Source: Tetracentron sinense | Lineage: Eukaryota > Streptophyta > Magnoliopsida > Trochodendrales > Trochodendraceae | Direction: 5' to 3' | Length of the DNA stretch: 64,000 nucleotides | Assembly (NCBI GenBank): GCA_015143295.1 | Contig: CM026554.1 | Location: 26,195,215 to 26,259,214 of the forward strand | Shown here: positions 43,821-54,243 of the stretch, one piece after another | Layout of the letters: each line of letters starts with the position of its first letter | Position numbering within the stretch: the first letter of the stretch is position 1 | The notes under the pieces: generated by a model | What the model was told of the DNA's origin: nothing | Seen by the model: the letters and a program-made list of their open reading frames with translations, nothing else | Database searches by the model: none | Program-made: the position numbers and the translations under genes

Positions 43821-43939
43821 CAGATAACAATTTCATGCATCTATTTCCTTACCAAAAAATTCCTTTCAAACAAACGCAACCTTAGTTTTACATTCGATTG
43901 CTAAAAATTAACCCTGCGTTTAATTATAAACTCATCATT

Positions 43940-44366
43940 CCAATATATATATATACATCCAAAACGCCATTATTGTTTTCCTCAGACTCCTTTATCTCAG
44001 TATCGCTATCGAATCGACGAAAGAGTGATCAGAAATCTATCCGTGGACTTTGTCCATCGATTTTTTTCTCAATGATTTACACAAATTTCTCTTTGATTCT
44101 CTGATCTTCAAAAGAAAATCTGTTCAAATCTGGTTTCTCTCATCCTTTTCCTATTTTTTTTTTAGGGGTTTTGTTGTAGATTCTAGAAGGTCCTGTTTGT
44201 TCTCGTTTTCTCAGATTCAATCTTCAAAACAGAGCTGAAATATTGTTTCATCAGCGATTTCTAGGGTTTATGCTCCTGTATTTACTGCTCATATCCTTTT
44301 TCCCTTCTCTTTCTGGTTCGGATCCTCTCGGAGTTCGTCGGTGAAAGTCGTAGATTTTTGGATAAA
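43940..44366 (+). promoter_or_regulatory. Core promoter and 5' UTR of the UBP1-like gene
   Basis: CAATATATATATATACATCC at 43941-43960 is a likely TATA region. It is followed by about 400 bp of CT-rich leader (TTTCTCTTTGATTCTCTGATC and similar), typical of plant 5' UTRs, up to the ATG at 44367. The transcription start cannot be set from sequence, and a leader intron is possible. Confidence 0.55.
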
Positions 44367-44474
44367 ATGCAGCAGAGGTTGAAGCAGCAACAGCAGCAAG
44401 CCCTAATGCAGCAGGCGTTGCTTCAGCAGCAGCAGATGTACCACCCCGGTGTCCTTGCCGCCGCCATGTCTCAG
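44367..44474 (+). CDS. UBP1: First coding exon of a UBP1-like oligouridylate-binding protein
   Basis: The exon encodes 36 residues: MQQRLKQQQQQQALMQQALL, then QQQQMYHPGVLAAAMSQ. Polyglutamine blocks around a YHPG motif are the N-terminus of plant UBP1 proteins, nuclear RNA-binding proteins with three RRM domains related to TIA-1. The exon ends CAG and is followed by GTTTGATCTC, a good donor site, in phase 0 at the known type of junction before IEPI...GFDPS. No downstream exon (RRM1 to RRM3) is seen in the remaining 19.5 kb, which is LINE and LTR sequence. Either the first intron is very large or the gene is cut off here. The family call rests on the N-terminal pattern only. Confidence 0.7.
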
Positions 44475-45559
44475 GTTTGATCTCTTGAGCCTGTTTATAG
44501 TCTTATGTTGAGATTGGTAATGTAATATTATGCTTGAAAGGTTATCACTTTTGAGTCTTTCAGTTCCTTTTGATTTTATGTCTCTCTTCTATGTGAAAGG
44601 GTATAATTGATTTTCATTGTTTTCTTTTCGCTTTTGTATGACCTAGTATTATTTGTTTATTCATTTTTTTGAGAAAGGATTACTTAGTTTTTGAGCATGT
44701 AATACACGTGAAATTTATAAATTATTTCCTGCTTATCGCCGGGGTTGATTGGTACTTCTTACCTTTTGCTAACCTACTACCTGCTTGAAGAAATTCCATT
44801 ATCTAAATTTTTTAGGTTATGTTGATATTATTGTCTGTGTCTTCTTATATATGATGGGTATCTTTCTTTTCCACATTTGAAATATGTTATATTTGTCATA
44901 CCATGAGGAAAAAATCTGGACTTGGGGAATTGACCCTAATTTTTGGTTGCACAGTTATACACTTCAATTCAGGATTCTATACCCATCCTTTGATATGAAG
45001 CTTGAATCTTTTTTTTTAAGAAAAAGAGAGGAAATATTCTTTCCAATAAGATTTTGATACTTTAAAGGCTCTCTTGTTACTAGTTTGTCTTTATTTTTCT
45101 TTTTTATCACCGCAAAACTCATCTGCATCTATAAGATTGTTCTTATTGGAAAAATATCACCTTGAATAGAGTGTACTTGGTTTTATGATTCTCTTCTACA
45201 TATGCTTTATCTTGACAGAGTTTTTCTTCTTAAAATAGCTTTTTGCTCCATTTTTTATTCTTCTCGTCATATTGGTTTCTCTTTCTTTAAGTGCATTTCC
45301 CTTTTCTTCTTTTCACTTGAAATTATGATTTTCTTTTGTATTTTAATTTTGGGTAAAATTTATCTATTTTCTTTTGCATTTAGACTTGAAGACATGTTTT
45401 TTGCATAATCTATCACTCATTTTTATCCCTTTCTTGTAGAATACTATTTTCTAAAATTTTGTTGTCGAGTTTTATTCTTGTCTAACACTTCTCAAATCTT
45501 AAGTATTAAGAAAATGAACCCATTGGGTGGTTGCCTCTGGCGATTCTCCATAAAGCCAT
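44475..45559 (+). other. Start of the UBP1-like first intron
   Basis: The sequence is T-rich, as plant introns are, starting with the donor GT at 44475. It holds no repeats until LINE sequence begins near 45560. No RRM-coding exon is visible. Confidence 0.5.
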
Positions 45560-45745
45560 ACATGAACTCAGAAAGGTACTCCATGTTGGCTACTCTCAAT
45601 TCAATCGAACCTTTGCTTAATTAATGAGTGGACAACAAGAGGAGCGCTTTAGACCCTTGGACCAAGGTAGATAGCATCACCTCTTGTAAAGCTAATGAAG
45701 CTTGCTCCCGTAGGCCGCCACTTTGCAGGTTGGGTTTTGAGCAAG

Positions 45746-45866
45746 GGTGTCAACGGTTCAAATTCGGGCCACTAAAACCTCTTGTAAATGTGCTGAGCTC
45801 GGGCCTACCCTATTAAAAAGATCATAAAAATGCAAGCCTAGCCCATTGACAACCCTAGTTGATGGT
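45746..45866. mobile_element. Small MITE-like insertion in the first LINE repeat
   Basis: The ends AGGGTGTCAACGG and CATTGACAACCCT are inverted repeats. The inside has GGGCC/GCCC text like the larger element at 50085. It is about 120 bp. Confidence 0.5.
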
Positions 45867-46052
45867 GAGTAGGTGTTTTTGTTTTTTCCCTCTATAATGT
45901 TTTGAATAAAAAATAGCTGTGGATTACAAGACTTTTGAATTTTATGAGTTTGATGGTAAGGAGGGCGTTGTCCTTAATATTATTGAAAGAGGATGAGGTT
46001 TCGTTAGTGTCATCAACTTAGTAAGGTACTCCGAGTTGACTACTCTCAATTT

Positions 46053-46980
46053 TGGTTCAAAATTTCAACCATATCAATACGTATCCGTCGATATGTATCC
46101 CTTTTTGAAGTTTTCGAAATGAAACTCTTATGTAATGCCAAAAATACAACATATCGATATGTATCATACTATTTCGGTTGTATCGGTATGGATACTTTAC
46201 GATAAGTACCGGTGTGTATTGAAACCGATAGTAAAAAAAACCCTTTTGAGCTTTTAAGCCCTAATTTATTCTTCCCTTACTCATCCCCTCCAAACCTTGT
46301 CTTTTGACCCTGAAAATGACATGTTCATCTTCAACAAATCATTGGAAAACCTATTTGATTTCCGTGGAGATCAATAAACGGGGGGATATTTGATTATTCA
46401 TCTTGGTATGCTCCATAATCTTTATTTTCAAATTTTAAGGTATTAATGAGTAAAAAATGCTTGTAGATCAATAGATCCATGGATTTGTGGCCAAATTCAT
46501 AGATCAATGACCTACATCAAGGATATTTGATTTTACATTTTTCAATACTTCATCAAAATTAATGGATCTAATGATCCAATAAAAAAATTACTTCATCAAA
46601 ATTAAATATATTATTAAACTTCTAGTTTATACATTTGTATATCCTATATACTGATTCTACTCGTGCGTGTATTTTCGTTAATGTTGTGGTAATCTTAAAT
46701 CTTGTATATGTAATATCTATTTATATATATGTGCACGTCTGTGCCTTTGGGAAGTAATGCATTGTGATAACTCATATAGATAGCTAAAATGATGGTTTTG
46801 GACTTTATCAATCATATTTTCATATAATCTTTGCATTAAATAAGTTTGGAATTAAATTTCAATGCGTTTCCAACTTTTCTTGAATTTTTTACAACGTTTT
46901 TGTGCGTATAGATGTATCCATGGTAAGTTTCTTAATTTTGGCTTATTGATACACTCATGATACTGATAATTTGAACCATG
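46053..46980. mobile_element. Mutator-like non-autonomous element in the second LINE repeat
   Basis: The flanks CTCTCAATTT (46043-46052) and CTCTCGATTT (46981-46990) form a 9-10-bp target duplication with one difference, the length typical of Mutator-like elements. The ends TGGTTCAAAAT and TTTGAACCATG are short inverted repeats. It is about 0.93 kb with no coding, and repeated CGATATGTATC-type text lies near the left end. Confidence 0.6.
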
Positions 46981-47640
46981 CTCTCGATTTAGTCAAAACC
47001 TTGGTCTAATTGATGAGTGGACTACAAGAGGATCACCTTAAATCCTTGGATGAAGGTAGTTAGAGTAACCTTTTGTAAACTAATGAGGCCTGCTCCCAAG
47101 TCCCATCGACCACCACTTTGAAGGTTGGGTTTCTGATGATTAAGTATTTTCGTTTTATCCCTATATAATGTTTTGCAAAAACAATAGTTGTTGATTACAA
47201 GACTTTCGACTTTTATGAGGTTGATGGTAAGGAGGGTGTTGTCATGAAGATTGTTGAAAGAGGAGTTTTCGTTAGTGTCATCAACTCAGAAAGGTTATTT
47301 GAGTAGACTATTCTCGATAGTCAAAACCCCAGCCTAATTGATGAGTGGAAGACAAGAGCCTTAGACCCTTGGACGAAGGTAGGTAGCGCTACCTTTGTAA
47401 AGCTAATGAAGCCTGCTCCCGTTGGTCACCACTATCCACTTCGTAGGTTGGATTTCTAGCATGTTGGTTTTTTCGCTTTCCACTCTATAATGTTTTTTGT
47501 TTTTGTTTTTTAATGAATTAATGGTAGCTATGGAGTACAAAACTTTCGGCTTTTATGAGGTTGATGGTAAGGACGGCATTGTCCTGAAGATTGTTGAAAG
47601 AGGATGAGGTTTCATTAGTGTCATCTGGATTAGTGAGGAA

Positions 47641-49033
47641 GCTTTCTGGTGACTTATGAAAGTAGTTGTGGAGAATACCAATTGTGTTGAGAAAATGCAA
47701 TGGTTGTGACTTGTGAGGGATCTTTTTTTGGCTAAAGGATGGAGAACGAGAGAGGGGTGTTCAATCTCTTTTATTTCTAGAAAGGGGGTTAAGGTGACTG
47801 ATTATCATTCCGGAAGGGGGAAACATTCGTTTGAGGCATTCGATTCCTTAGGCGAATGATCACGCAAAAATTTAACTCTAAAGCCTCATAATTAGCCACG
47901 AGCCCAATTGTTAAATCGATCAAACTTGCATTAAACACTCAAATTTTTCATTGCCCTCCTGAAATTCAAGGGCCTATTATGGGTAGCATTGAGTGCCATC
48001 TCAAGGAAATTGGTGGAGTGACGAGGGTTATCACTAATAACGATTCCAATTCTTTGGGAGATGGTTGTAGGAGGAGGCTCCAGATGATCGATTGACGCTG
48101 GCATTACGTCTAGAAGGGCCAAAAACAATCAGGTGCCAAATTTGGGAGGTTTTGAACAATGATGAAGGAATGGAAGGAGTTTGAAGTAAAAAAAAAATAA
48201 TCTGTTTTCACTTCCTTTTTTTTGCCTTTCCTTTGCCCTTTTATAGAGCCCTCAACTGCACGAAAACACTCTTTATTTTAATAGCCCTTTGCAACTTCAA
48301 GGAGGATGTTAGGAAGTAAGTTCATGCTGTGATTGAAAGTTTGCTGAATGTGGGTTTCAATTGTTGGCTGTTGCAAGACAGGTTTGCAATTATATCCTGC
48401 TCTGTTTTCTTGGAGGCATAATGTGGATGTCTGGCAAGATGTCAAAAAGTTTATTCTAGATCTCCTCGGCTCCTCGGAGTAGATTAGGTTAGGCTATTTT
48501 CTTTTGAAGACGTCAGGGCAGTATTCTATGCGTTTAATGAGTTGCAACTCTTTGTGCTAGGCGGTGAAGACCTACTTGTTATGCATGGAAGTTTTTCTCA
48601 AGCTTTTCACTGGTGGTTGCTAGTTGTTAGTTCACATAGCAGCGCCCTCGCCTGGCGCCATTCCCGGACCTAGCAGCAGACGGCCGGGCCAGGCTTGAAT
48701 TCAGACTGAACCAGATTGGTGTTATATTGTAATTACAGATGTTCACCTACCTCTCTTATTTTGTCAAGTAGGCCCTTTTCTATAAAGTCTAGGTGGCTTG
48801 CACTAAAAGTTTTTCCCATCTACATGTGGGTTCTGGCCATTCTGTCAAAGATATGGGAGCTTTGTGGCAGATTAGACGAAATCTGCCCCTCAACTTTGGA
48901 TCTCTCTGAATCCGACCTCTCATCAGCTAAGATTCAAGTTAAGGAATGTGGTATACAGTGTAGTTGTGATACCACGTACATTTCCATTCAGTGTCTTTCC
49001 GATGGAAATCTTGATTTTGAAGGACTTAAGTAG
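47641..49033 (+). pseudogene. L1-type LINE ORF1 (DUF4283-like) remnant
   Basis: Pieces of the plus strand read like plant LINE ORF1. After the 5' module come AFDSLGE-type pieces (about 47830). Then 48720-49033 gives LALKVFPIYMWVLAILSKIW, ELCGRLDEICPSTLDLSE and LSSAKIQVKEC. This is the pattern of the DUF4283 RNA-binding part (L-G-P-xHxW, a G-x-LVEID stretch, A-x-IQV). Many stops and frameshifts separate the pieces. ORF1 would bind LINE RNA. From 47880 to 48700 the reading is weak. Confidence 0.5.
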
Positions 49034-49779
49034 CCAGAGAAGATGATGGTCGGTGAAGGAAGGGGCCTTCGCTTTGTAGGAGATGACGAACTGGAAAGAC
49101 CTTGGAGATGCGTGGTCCACAAATATAAAGCATAAAAAGCAGTTGGTTGAACTTGGGCCATACTGTCAATGTGACAATCCTGAATCGTTATTTAAACCTG
49201 CACTGCCTATATGTTGTGATGGCTCAGCAACTTAAGATGGCTGTCAAAGCTGCTAATGCTGGATGATGTAAACATCTCTTGAAAGTATAAAATATAACTC
49301 TAATAAGCATAAAGGTCTATAAAGGTGGTGGTGGTGTGCATTTTCAGTACCTAAAGGTGTTCGGATCGATGGACATGACTGAAGGAAAGTACTACCAGCA
49401 CTATCATTATTGTCAAAAGCAATGACTTTATCGCCAGGTGTCAGAAGGAAGAAATAGGTCTTAAAGGATCTACTCTGACGTGCCTATTCCCTATCGTTCG
49501 AAGGTGTTGTGATTGCTAGATCCAATGGGACACCTTTGGGAGGTCAAAGCATTGATGAGTGATGCCACACATGATACAATATTTGGATACTCATCCTTTT
49601 CAAGCCAGTGAGATCTGTTGCTTTATATTTGACAAAGGGGTCTTTGAAGCCTAATTTCAATTAGTAGCAATGAAGCATACCTATTTGGGAAAAGGCAAAA
49701 GCTTTGCACTAGTGGGGTCAGATCATCTTGTTGTCTATTGAGAGTTAGAGGTGGTTCGTACCCCTTTAGATTTGGAACA
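49034..49779 (+). other. Probable LINE ORF1/ORF2 sequence, too decayed to assign
   Basis: It lies between ORF1-like and ORF2-like pieces of the same orientation. I see no endonuclease motif I can defend. Confidence 0.35.
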
Positions 49780-50085
49780 GGTGGTTAGCACACCCAATTT
49801 TTAAAAATGATATATAGAAATTGGTGGCATGAATGCGTTGTGGCCTGGTCATAAAGTCATGAAAAAGCTCCAACATCCTGAGGAAAACTTGAAAATTTGA
49901 AATAGGAACAGTTTTGGTATGATTGGGGATTAGGAGGATAAGATCACAAGTGATAATTTGTTGTTGCATATGAAGGAACATATCTATTGGTGTTGCAGAG
50001 CTAAGAGAAAGGACTAACCCGAAGATCCAGTTTGAAGAATTCTCAAAAGGTGATTCATTGGAAGCAAAAGTCCAGACAAATGTAG
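49780..50085 (+). pseudogene. LINE ORF2 linker segment before RT
   Basis: The plus strand reads WWHECVVAWSGHKVMKKLQ, then NRNSFGMIGD, KEHIYWC, and ILKR followed by IHWKQKSRQM, with stops and shifts. This is the segment between endonuclease and RT in plant L1 LINEs (usually WxxxxVxGWxGxxLxxKLK, LKxWNKxxFG, REExHWKQKSR). It stops where the GCCC-rich element starts. Confidence 0.6.
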
Positions 50086-50372
50086 GATTGTCAACGGGCT
50101 GTGTGTTGTCCAAGCTTAGCCCGACCAAGGGAATGCTGATACTTAGCCTGGTCCAAGCTTGATTGGGCCTTGATGAGTCAAGCCCAAGCCCTACCATCAC
50201 AGCCCGGGCAAAGCCCGAGCTGAATTTGGGAATTCTTCAAATCCTACCCTCTCGGAAAATAAATCGAGGGAGAGAGGGGGTAGGGTGTTCGGGAGAGAGG
50301 CTCCTTTGGGGAAACAAATGAGGGGAGAAGTGGGCGAGGCTCATTAGAAGTCAGAGAGAGAGAGAGTGTGTG
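50086..50372. mobile_element. Left part of a GCCC-rich hAT-like element
   Basis: It starts TGTAGGATTGTCAACGGGC and has AAGCCCGAGC/AGCCCGGGC text, a type common in plant non-autonomous hAT-like elements. It is interrupted by an LTR at 50373. The right part, with GGCCAAGCCGGGCTTGGGCC, is 57950-58330. No exact ends or target duplication are established. Confidence 0.45.
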
Positions 50373-51345
50373 TGTAACGACCCAAAATTTTAATATAATA
50401 AAATTATAGGTTTATGGGTCCTTAATTGAGGTTAATTAGTTAAGTGTTTGATAAATTTGTGGAAAGTGAGTTTTATTTGAAATTGAAGTGTACTGATAAA
50501 AATTTTGCGTTTTCCTCTGGTATTCGCACACAGCGTACTGGTCAGTTATTGGGACGATCACCTGTTGTACCGGTTCTGTCGAGCATCGATTCGCGAGACC
50601 GTGAGGGCCTTGTATGTAAGAAAATTTAGAAAACCAAGAAATTCATAGATTTTTGAAGTTCAGTTGGGACTTGATAATTGTCAGAGGTTCTAATAGAAAT
50701 TCGCGAAACTTGTACCACAACATGTCGGTCGACCATGTGGATGACTGTCTGTCGTTTCGGCAGTTCATCATTTCAAATGAAGAAATTGCAGCGTGTTTTG
50801 TGTCCAAAATCAGGAAATTTGTGGGTTTTGCAATTTTCTTCTGGACTTAACTTTTTATAGTCAAACTCAACATTTCCCCCCAAAATTTCATCAGCGGTGT
50901 CGAAATGTCCCAAGTTCAGTCACCTGAAGTTTCGTCACTATCGGATGTCATTTAGTAGGGTTACGGGGGCCGTGTACGTGCGAAAAGCGAAAACCGGTCA
51001 ACTTATCAACGGCCACGTCATCGGGCCCATGTGCTAAGCACATGGCCTCGCCACGTAGGCGAGGTCTTGGCCTATATATAGAGGGGCCAGCCCTCTCATT
51101 TTCTCTCATTTTCATTCGGTAAAGAGGCTCTGTCGAAATTGGTTTTAAAGAGAGAAAGTGTAGAGAAAGGAGAGAGAGAAAGGAGATAAAAAGTAGAGAG
51201 AGAAGGAAGAAGAAGGTCCACCTTGAGGTTTTTGGGCGTTCTGAGCGTAGTGGGGACGTCCGTTTCGTCCTACGTAGCCTCGAAGTTCATGTAGGGAGGT
51301 AAAAATCTTTTTCCTCTTCTCTATTTTTCCTGTTATTTATAATCA

Positions 51346-53560
51346 ACTTTAAATGATGGTAGTTTTGTCACCCTTTATCAGAATCGAATGATTCTTGAGC
51401 CGTTGGAAAGGTATGGAAACCCACTTCGATGTTCATGTTGAACATTTTTCCTGATTTTGAGTCTAAGTGAGGTCAAATGGCCGAAAATCATAGGCTGGTA
51501 TGCTGTAATTCGTCAAAGGAACAATCAACTTTAGGGAACCATTGTTTTGTCACCCTTTATCGGAATCGAACGATTCTTGAGCCATTGGAAAGGTATGGAA
51601 ACCATCTTTGATGTTCATGATGAACATTTTTCCTGATTTTGAGTCTAAGTGAGGTCAAATGGCCAAAAACCATAGGTTGGTCTACTGTAATTCGTCCTAA
51701 GAACAACCAATTTTAGGGAACCATAGTTTTGTCACCCTTTATCGGAATCGAACGATTCTTGAGCCATTGGAAAGGTATGGAAAACCTCTTCGATGTTCAT
51801 GTTTAACATTTTTCCTGATTTTGATCCTAACGTAGGTTAAAATAGGAAAATATAGAAAGTGGTCAAACTATTTTGGGATCCTCATGTGATTATTGTTTTG
51901 GAATTGTGTGAATGTGTGATGTATGGATGAAAGGGTCGGAGACTTGGTCGATTGTGTATGGAAGAGATGGTATTGCGTGTGGATGGAGTAGAGGGGTGTA
52001 GCCCTTAGTTTTGGGCTTCAACAACTCGGAATCTAGTGCTCGGATTGGGATTTTTGTGTTGTGATGGTGTTTGGACCTTCTCGGTTGGACCTACGGGAAG
52101 CGTGGATTGGGTCTCGTGTATGCTGTAGTGTCACCCTTGGGTGTTGAAATGTTGTGTGGAAGTCGTGTAATACGGTGAACGGATTCATCGACCCGATTGT
52201 GTTCCCTATCAGAACGATATACTCTCAGACTTGGTACACGGGTGCGAGGCCCAATTGTTAATGTTATTCAAGCAAAGCTTGAGATAACTGAGGTTTATCT
52301 GTGGTTAGAAAATCTAATCGGAGTAAGTATGGTCCGTGGTTCCTCTTTGACTAGATCAGGAGAGTGAGAGCCGGTGTCCAGTAAGACTCGGGGTTCCTCT
52401 GTGATTGATAGTTGGGAGATGTTCATGTTGAACATTTTTCCTGATTTTGAGCAGTGTAGTCAAGGCGTCGCCTAGGCGATTTTGGGCCTCTGTCGCCTAG
52501 GCGCCCCTCTAGGCGGGCGATCCTGCAAAATTTTTTTTTTTTTTTTTTTTTTGCTTTAAAAAAATCCAAAATTTCCTAATAAATAAATAAAAAATATAAA
52601 AACATGAAATAAAGTGGTAATAAGATTCTAAATCGTTTTTTTCACTAAAAAAATCATTTTTTTTCACTAATATTATACATGGACAATAACACGAATTTGA
52701 GTATTTTACCCAGATTTTGAAGTGTTTAATACCCCACTAGGTTAACATGTCTTTGGTTATGTGATGAATGCTTGTAATAGGCTTTTTATTTTATGTTTTT
52801 GTGGAATGTGGGTGTGGAGTTTTGATCTTTTGGATGTTATATATATACGTGATATATATATATAATTATATATATATTTATATTAAATTAATCGCCTAGG
52901 CCACGACTAGGCAACGCCTCGCCTAGCCGGGGCTAATCGCCTAGGCATCGCCTAGACGCCTTGACTACACTGATTTTGAGTCTAAGTGAGGTCAAATGGT
53001 AGAAAACCAAAGGTTGGTCTACTGTAATTCGTCCTAGGAACAACCAATTTTAGGGAACCCTAGTTTTGTCACCCTTTATCGGAATCGAATGATTCTTGAG
53101 CCCTTGGAAATGTATGGAAACCTTCTTTGATGTTCATGTTGAACATTTTTCCCGATTTTGAGTCTAAGTGAGGTCAAATGGCCGAAAACCATAGGTTGGT
53201 CTGCTGTAATTTGTCCCAAGAACAACCAACTTTAGGTAACCCTAGTTTTGTCACACTTTATCGGAATCGAACGATTCTTGAGCCGTTGGAAATGTATGGA
53301 AACCCTCTTCGAGGTTCATGTTGAACATTTTTCCTGATTTTGAGTCTAAGTGAGGTCAAATGGCCGAAAACCATAGGCTGGTCTGCTGTAATTCGTACAG
53401 GAACAACCAATTTTAGGTAACCTTAGTTTTGTCATACTTTATCGGAATCGAACGATTCTTGAGCTGTTGGAAAGGTATAGAAACCCTCTTCGAGGTTAAT
53501 TTTGAGCCTAACGTAGGTTAAAATAGAAAAATATATAAAGTGGTCAAACTATTTTGGGAT
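51346..53560 (+). repeat. Six copies of a 182-bp tandem repeat in two blocks
   Basis: The motif TTTGTCACCCTTTATCGGAA starts at about 51364, 51546, 51727, 53064, 53246 and 53428, so units are 181-182 bp. Both blocks are followed by the same sequence (GGATGAAAGGGTCGGAGAC and so on, at about 51926 and 53600). The second block starts abruptly within a unit near 52420. This is the pattern of a segmental tandem duplication by unequal crossing over. Confidence 0.9.
52452..52972. mobile_element. hAT-type MITE with perfect 8-bp target duplication
   Basis: The ends CAGTGTAGTCAAGGCG and CGCCTTGACTACACTG (one base inserted) are inverted repeats. The flanks ATTTTGAG (52444-52451 and 52973-52980) are an exact 8-bp duplication, the hallmark of hAT transposition. 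The inside is AT-rich with a T-run near 52530 and GCCTAGGCG repeats near both ends. No transposase is encoded, so it depends on one supplied elsewhere. Confidence 0.9.
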
Positions 53561-54243
53561 CCTTGTGGGATTATTGTTTTGTAATTGTAGAATGTGTGAT
53601 GTATGAATGAAAGGGTCAGAGACCCGGTGGATTATGTATGGAAGGGATGGTATTGCGTGTGGATGGAGCAGAGGGGCGTAACCCTTGGTTTCGGGCTTCA
53701 CCAGCTCAAAATTTAGTCTCGGCGACCGATCGGGTGACCGATTGGTACGCGATGTGTTGACTTGGAATGATGTGTGTGCATAAGGTAATGATTATTGAAA
53801 TTTGGTAAGATGATGGACGGACCCATCGACCCAGATATGTTCCCTATCAGAACATGTGATGTGATGTTGTACTTCGGTCGTTGGCTCCTGAGTGAGTGAG
53901 GTGGGGAAGGAGCGGATTTAGCTGCTTCTTCGGCTTCTGCTTCTATAGCTGGTGTTCTAAGCAGTAAGATTGAACGTGGTAAGGCGATGAAAGGGTTCAT
54001 CGGTCAGGTAATGTTCCACACCGGAACGGTATACCCTCGGACTTGGTCCACGGGCGTGATGGCTAATGTATTCAATTTATCAAGCAAGGGCTTGGATTAA
54101 TTGGGGATTTCTTACGATCAGAAAACCTAACCTGTGTGATTACTGTCTATGGTCCCTATTTGGCTAGGTTTGGAGATGTGGTATCTATTAAGAGCCGGAA
54201 TTCCTCTGTGATTGATAGTCGGGAGAGTTAGGATGACATTGGG

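Larger units (their letters stand above)
45560..47640 (+). repeat. Tandem 5' repeats of an L1-type LINE
   Basis: Three imperfect copies of a module of about 350 bp lie head to tail. They start with AACTCAGAAAGGT near 45570, AACTTAGTAAGGT near 46016 and AACTCAGAAAGGT near 47284. Each has GATGAGTGGA, a CTTGGAC/TGAAGGTAG block, GCTCCC, TATAATGTTTT, and a short reading frame GFYEVDGKDGIVLKIVERG-like (clearest at 47530-47606). The reading frame resembles the start of plant LINE ORF1. The first copy carries a small insertion (45746-45866) and the second a large one (46053-46980). Confidence 0.65.

Noticed and set aside
44475-48300. Possible second exon of the UBP1-like gene
   Set aside because: I looked for the IEPI...GNLPPGFD and RSVYVGNI text that should follow and found none in either the intron or the LINE sequence.
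50444-50860. Three ORFs of about 60 residues on the plus strand
   Set aside because: They sit in the LTR starting at 50373. The sister LTR does not preserve the frames in the parts I compared (56281-56509).
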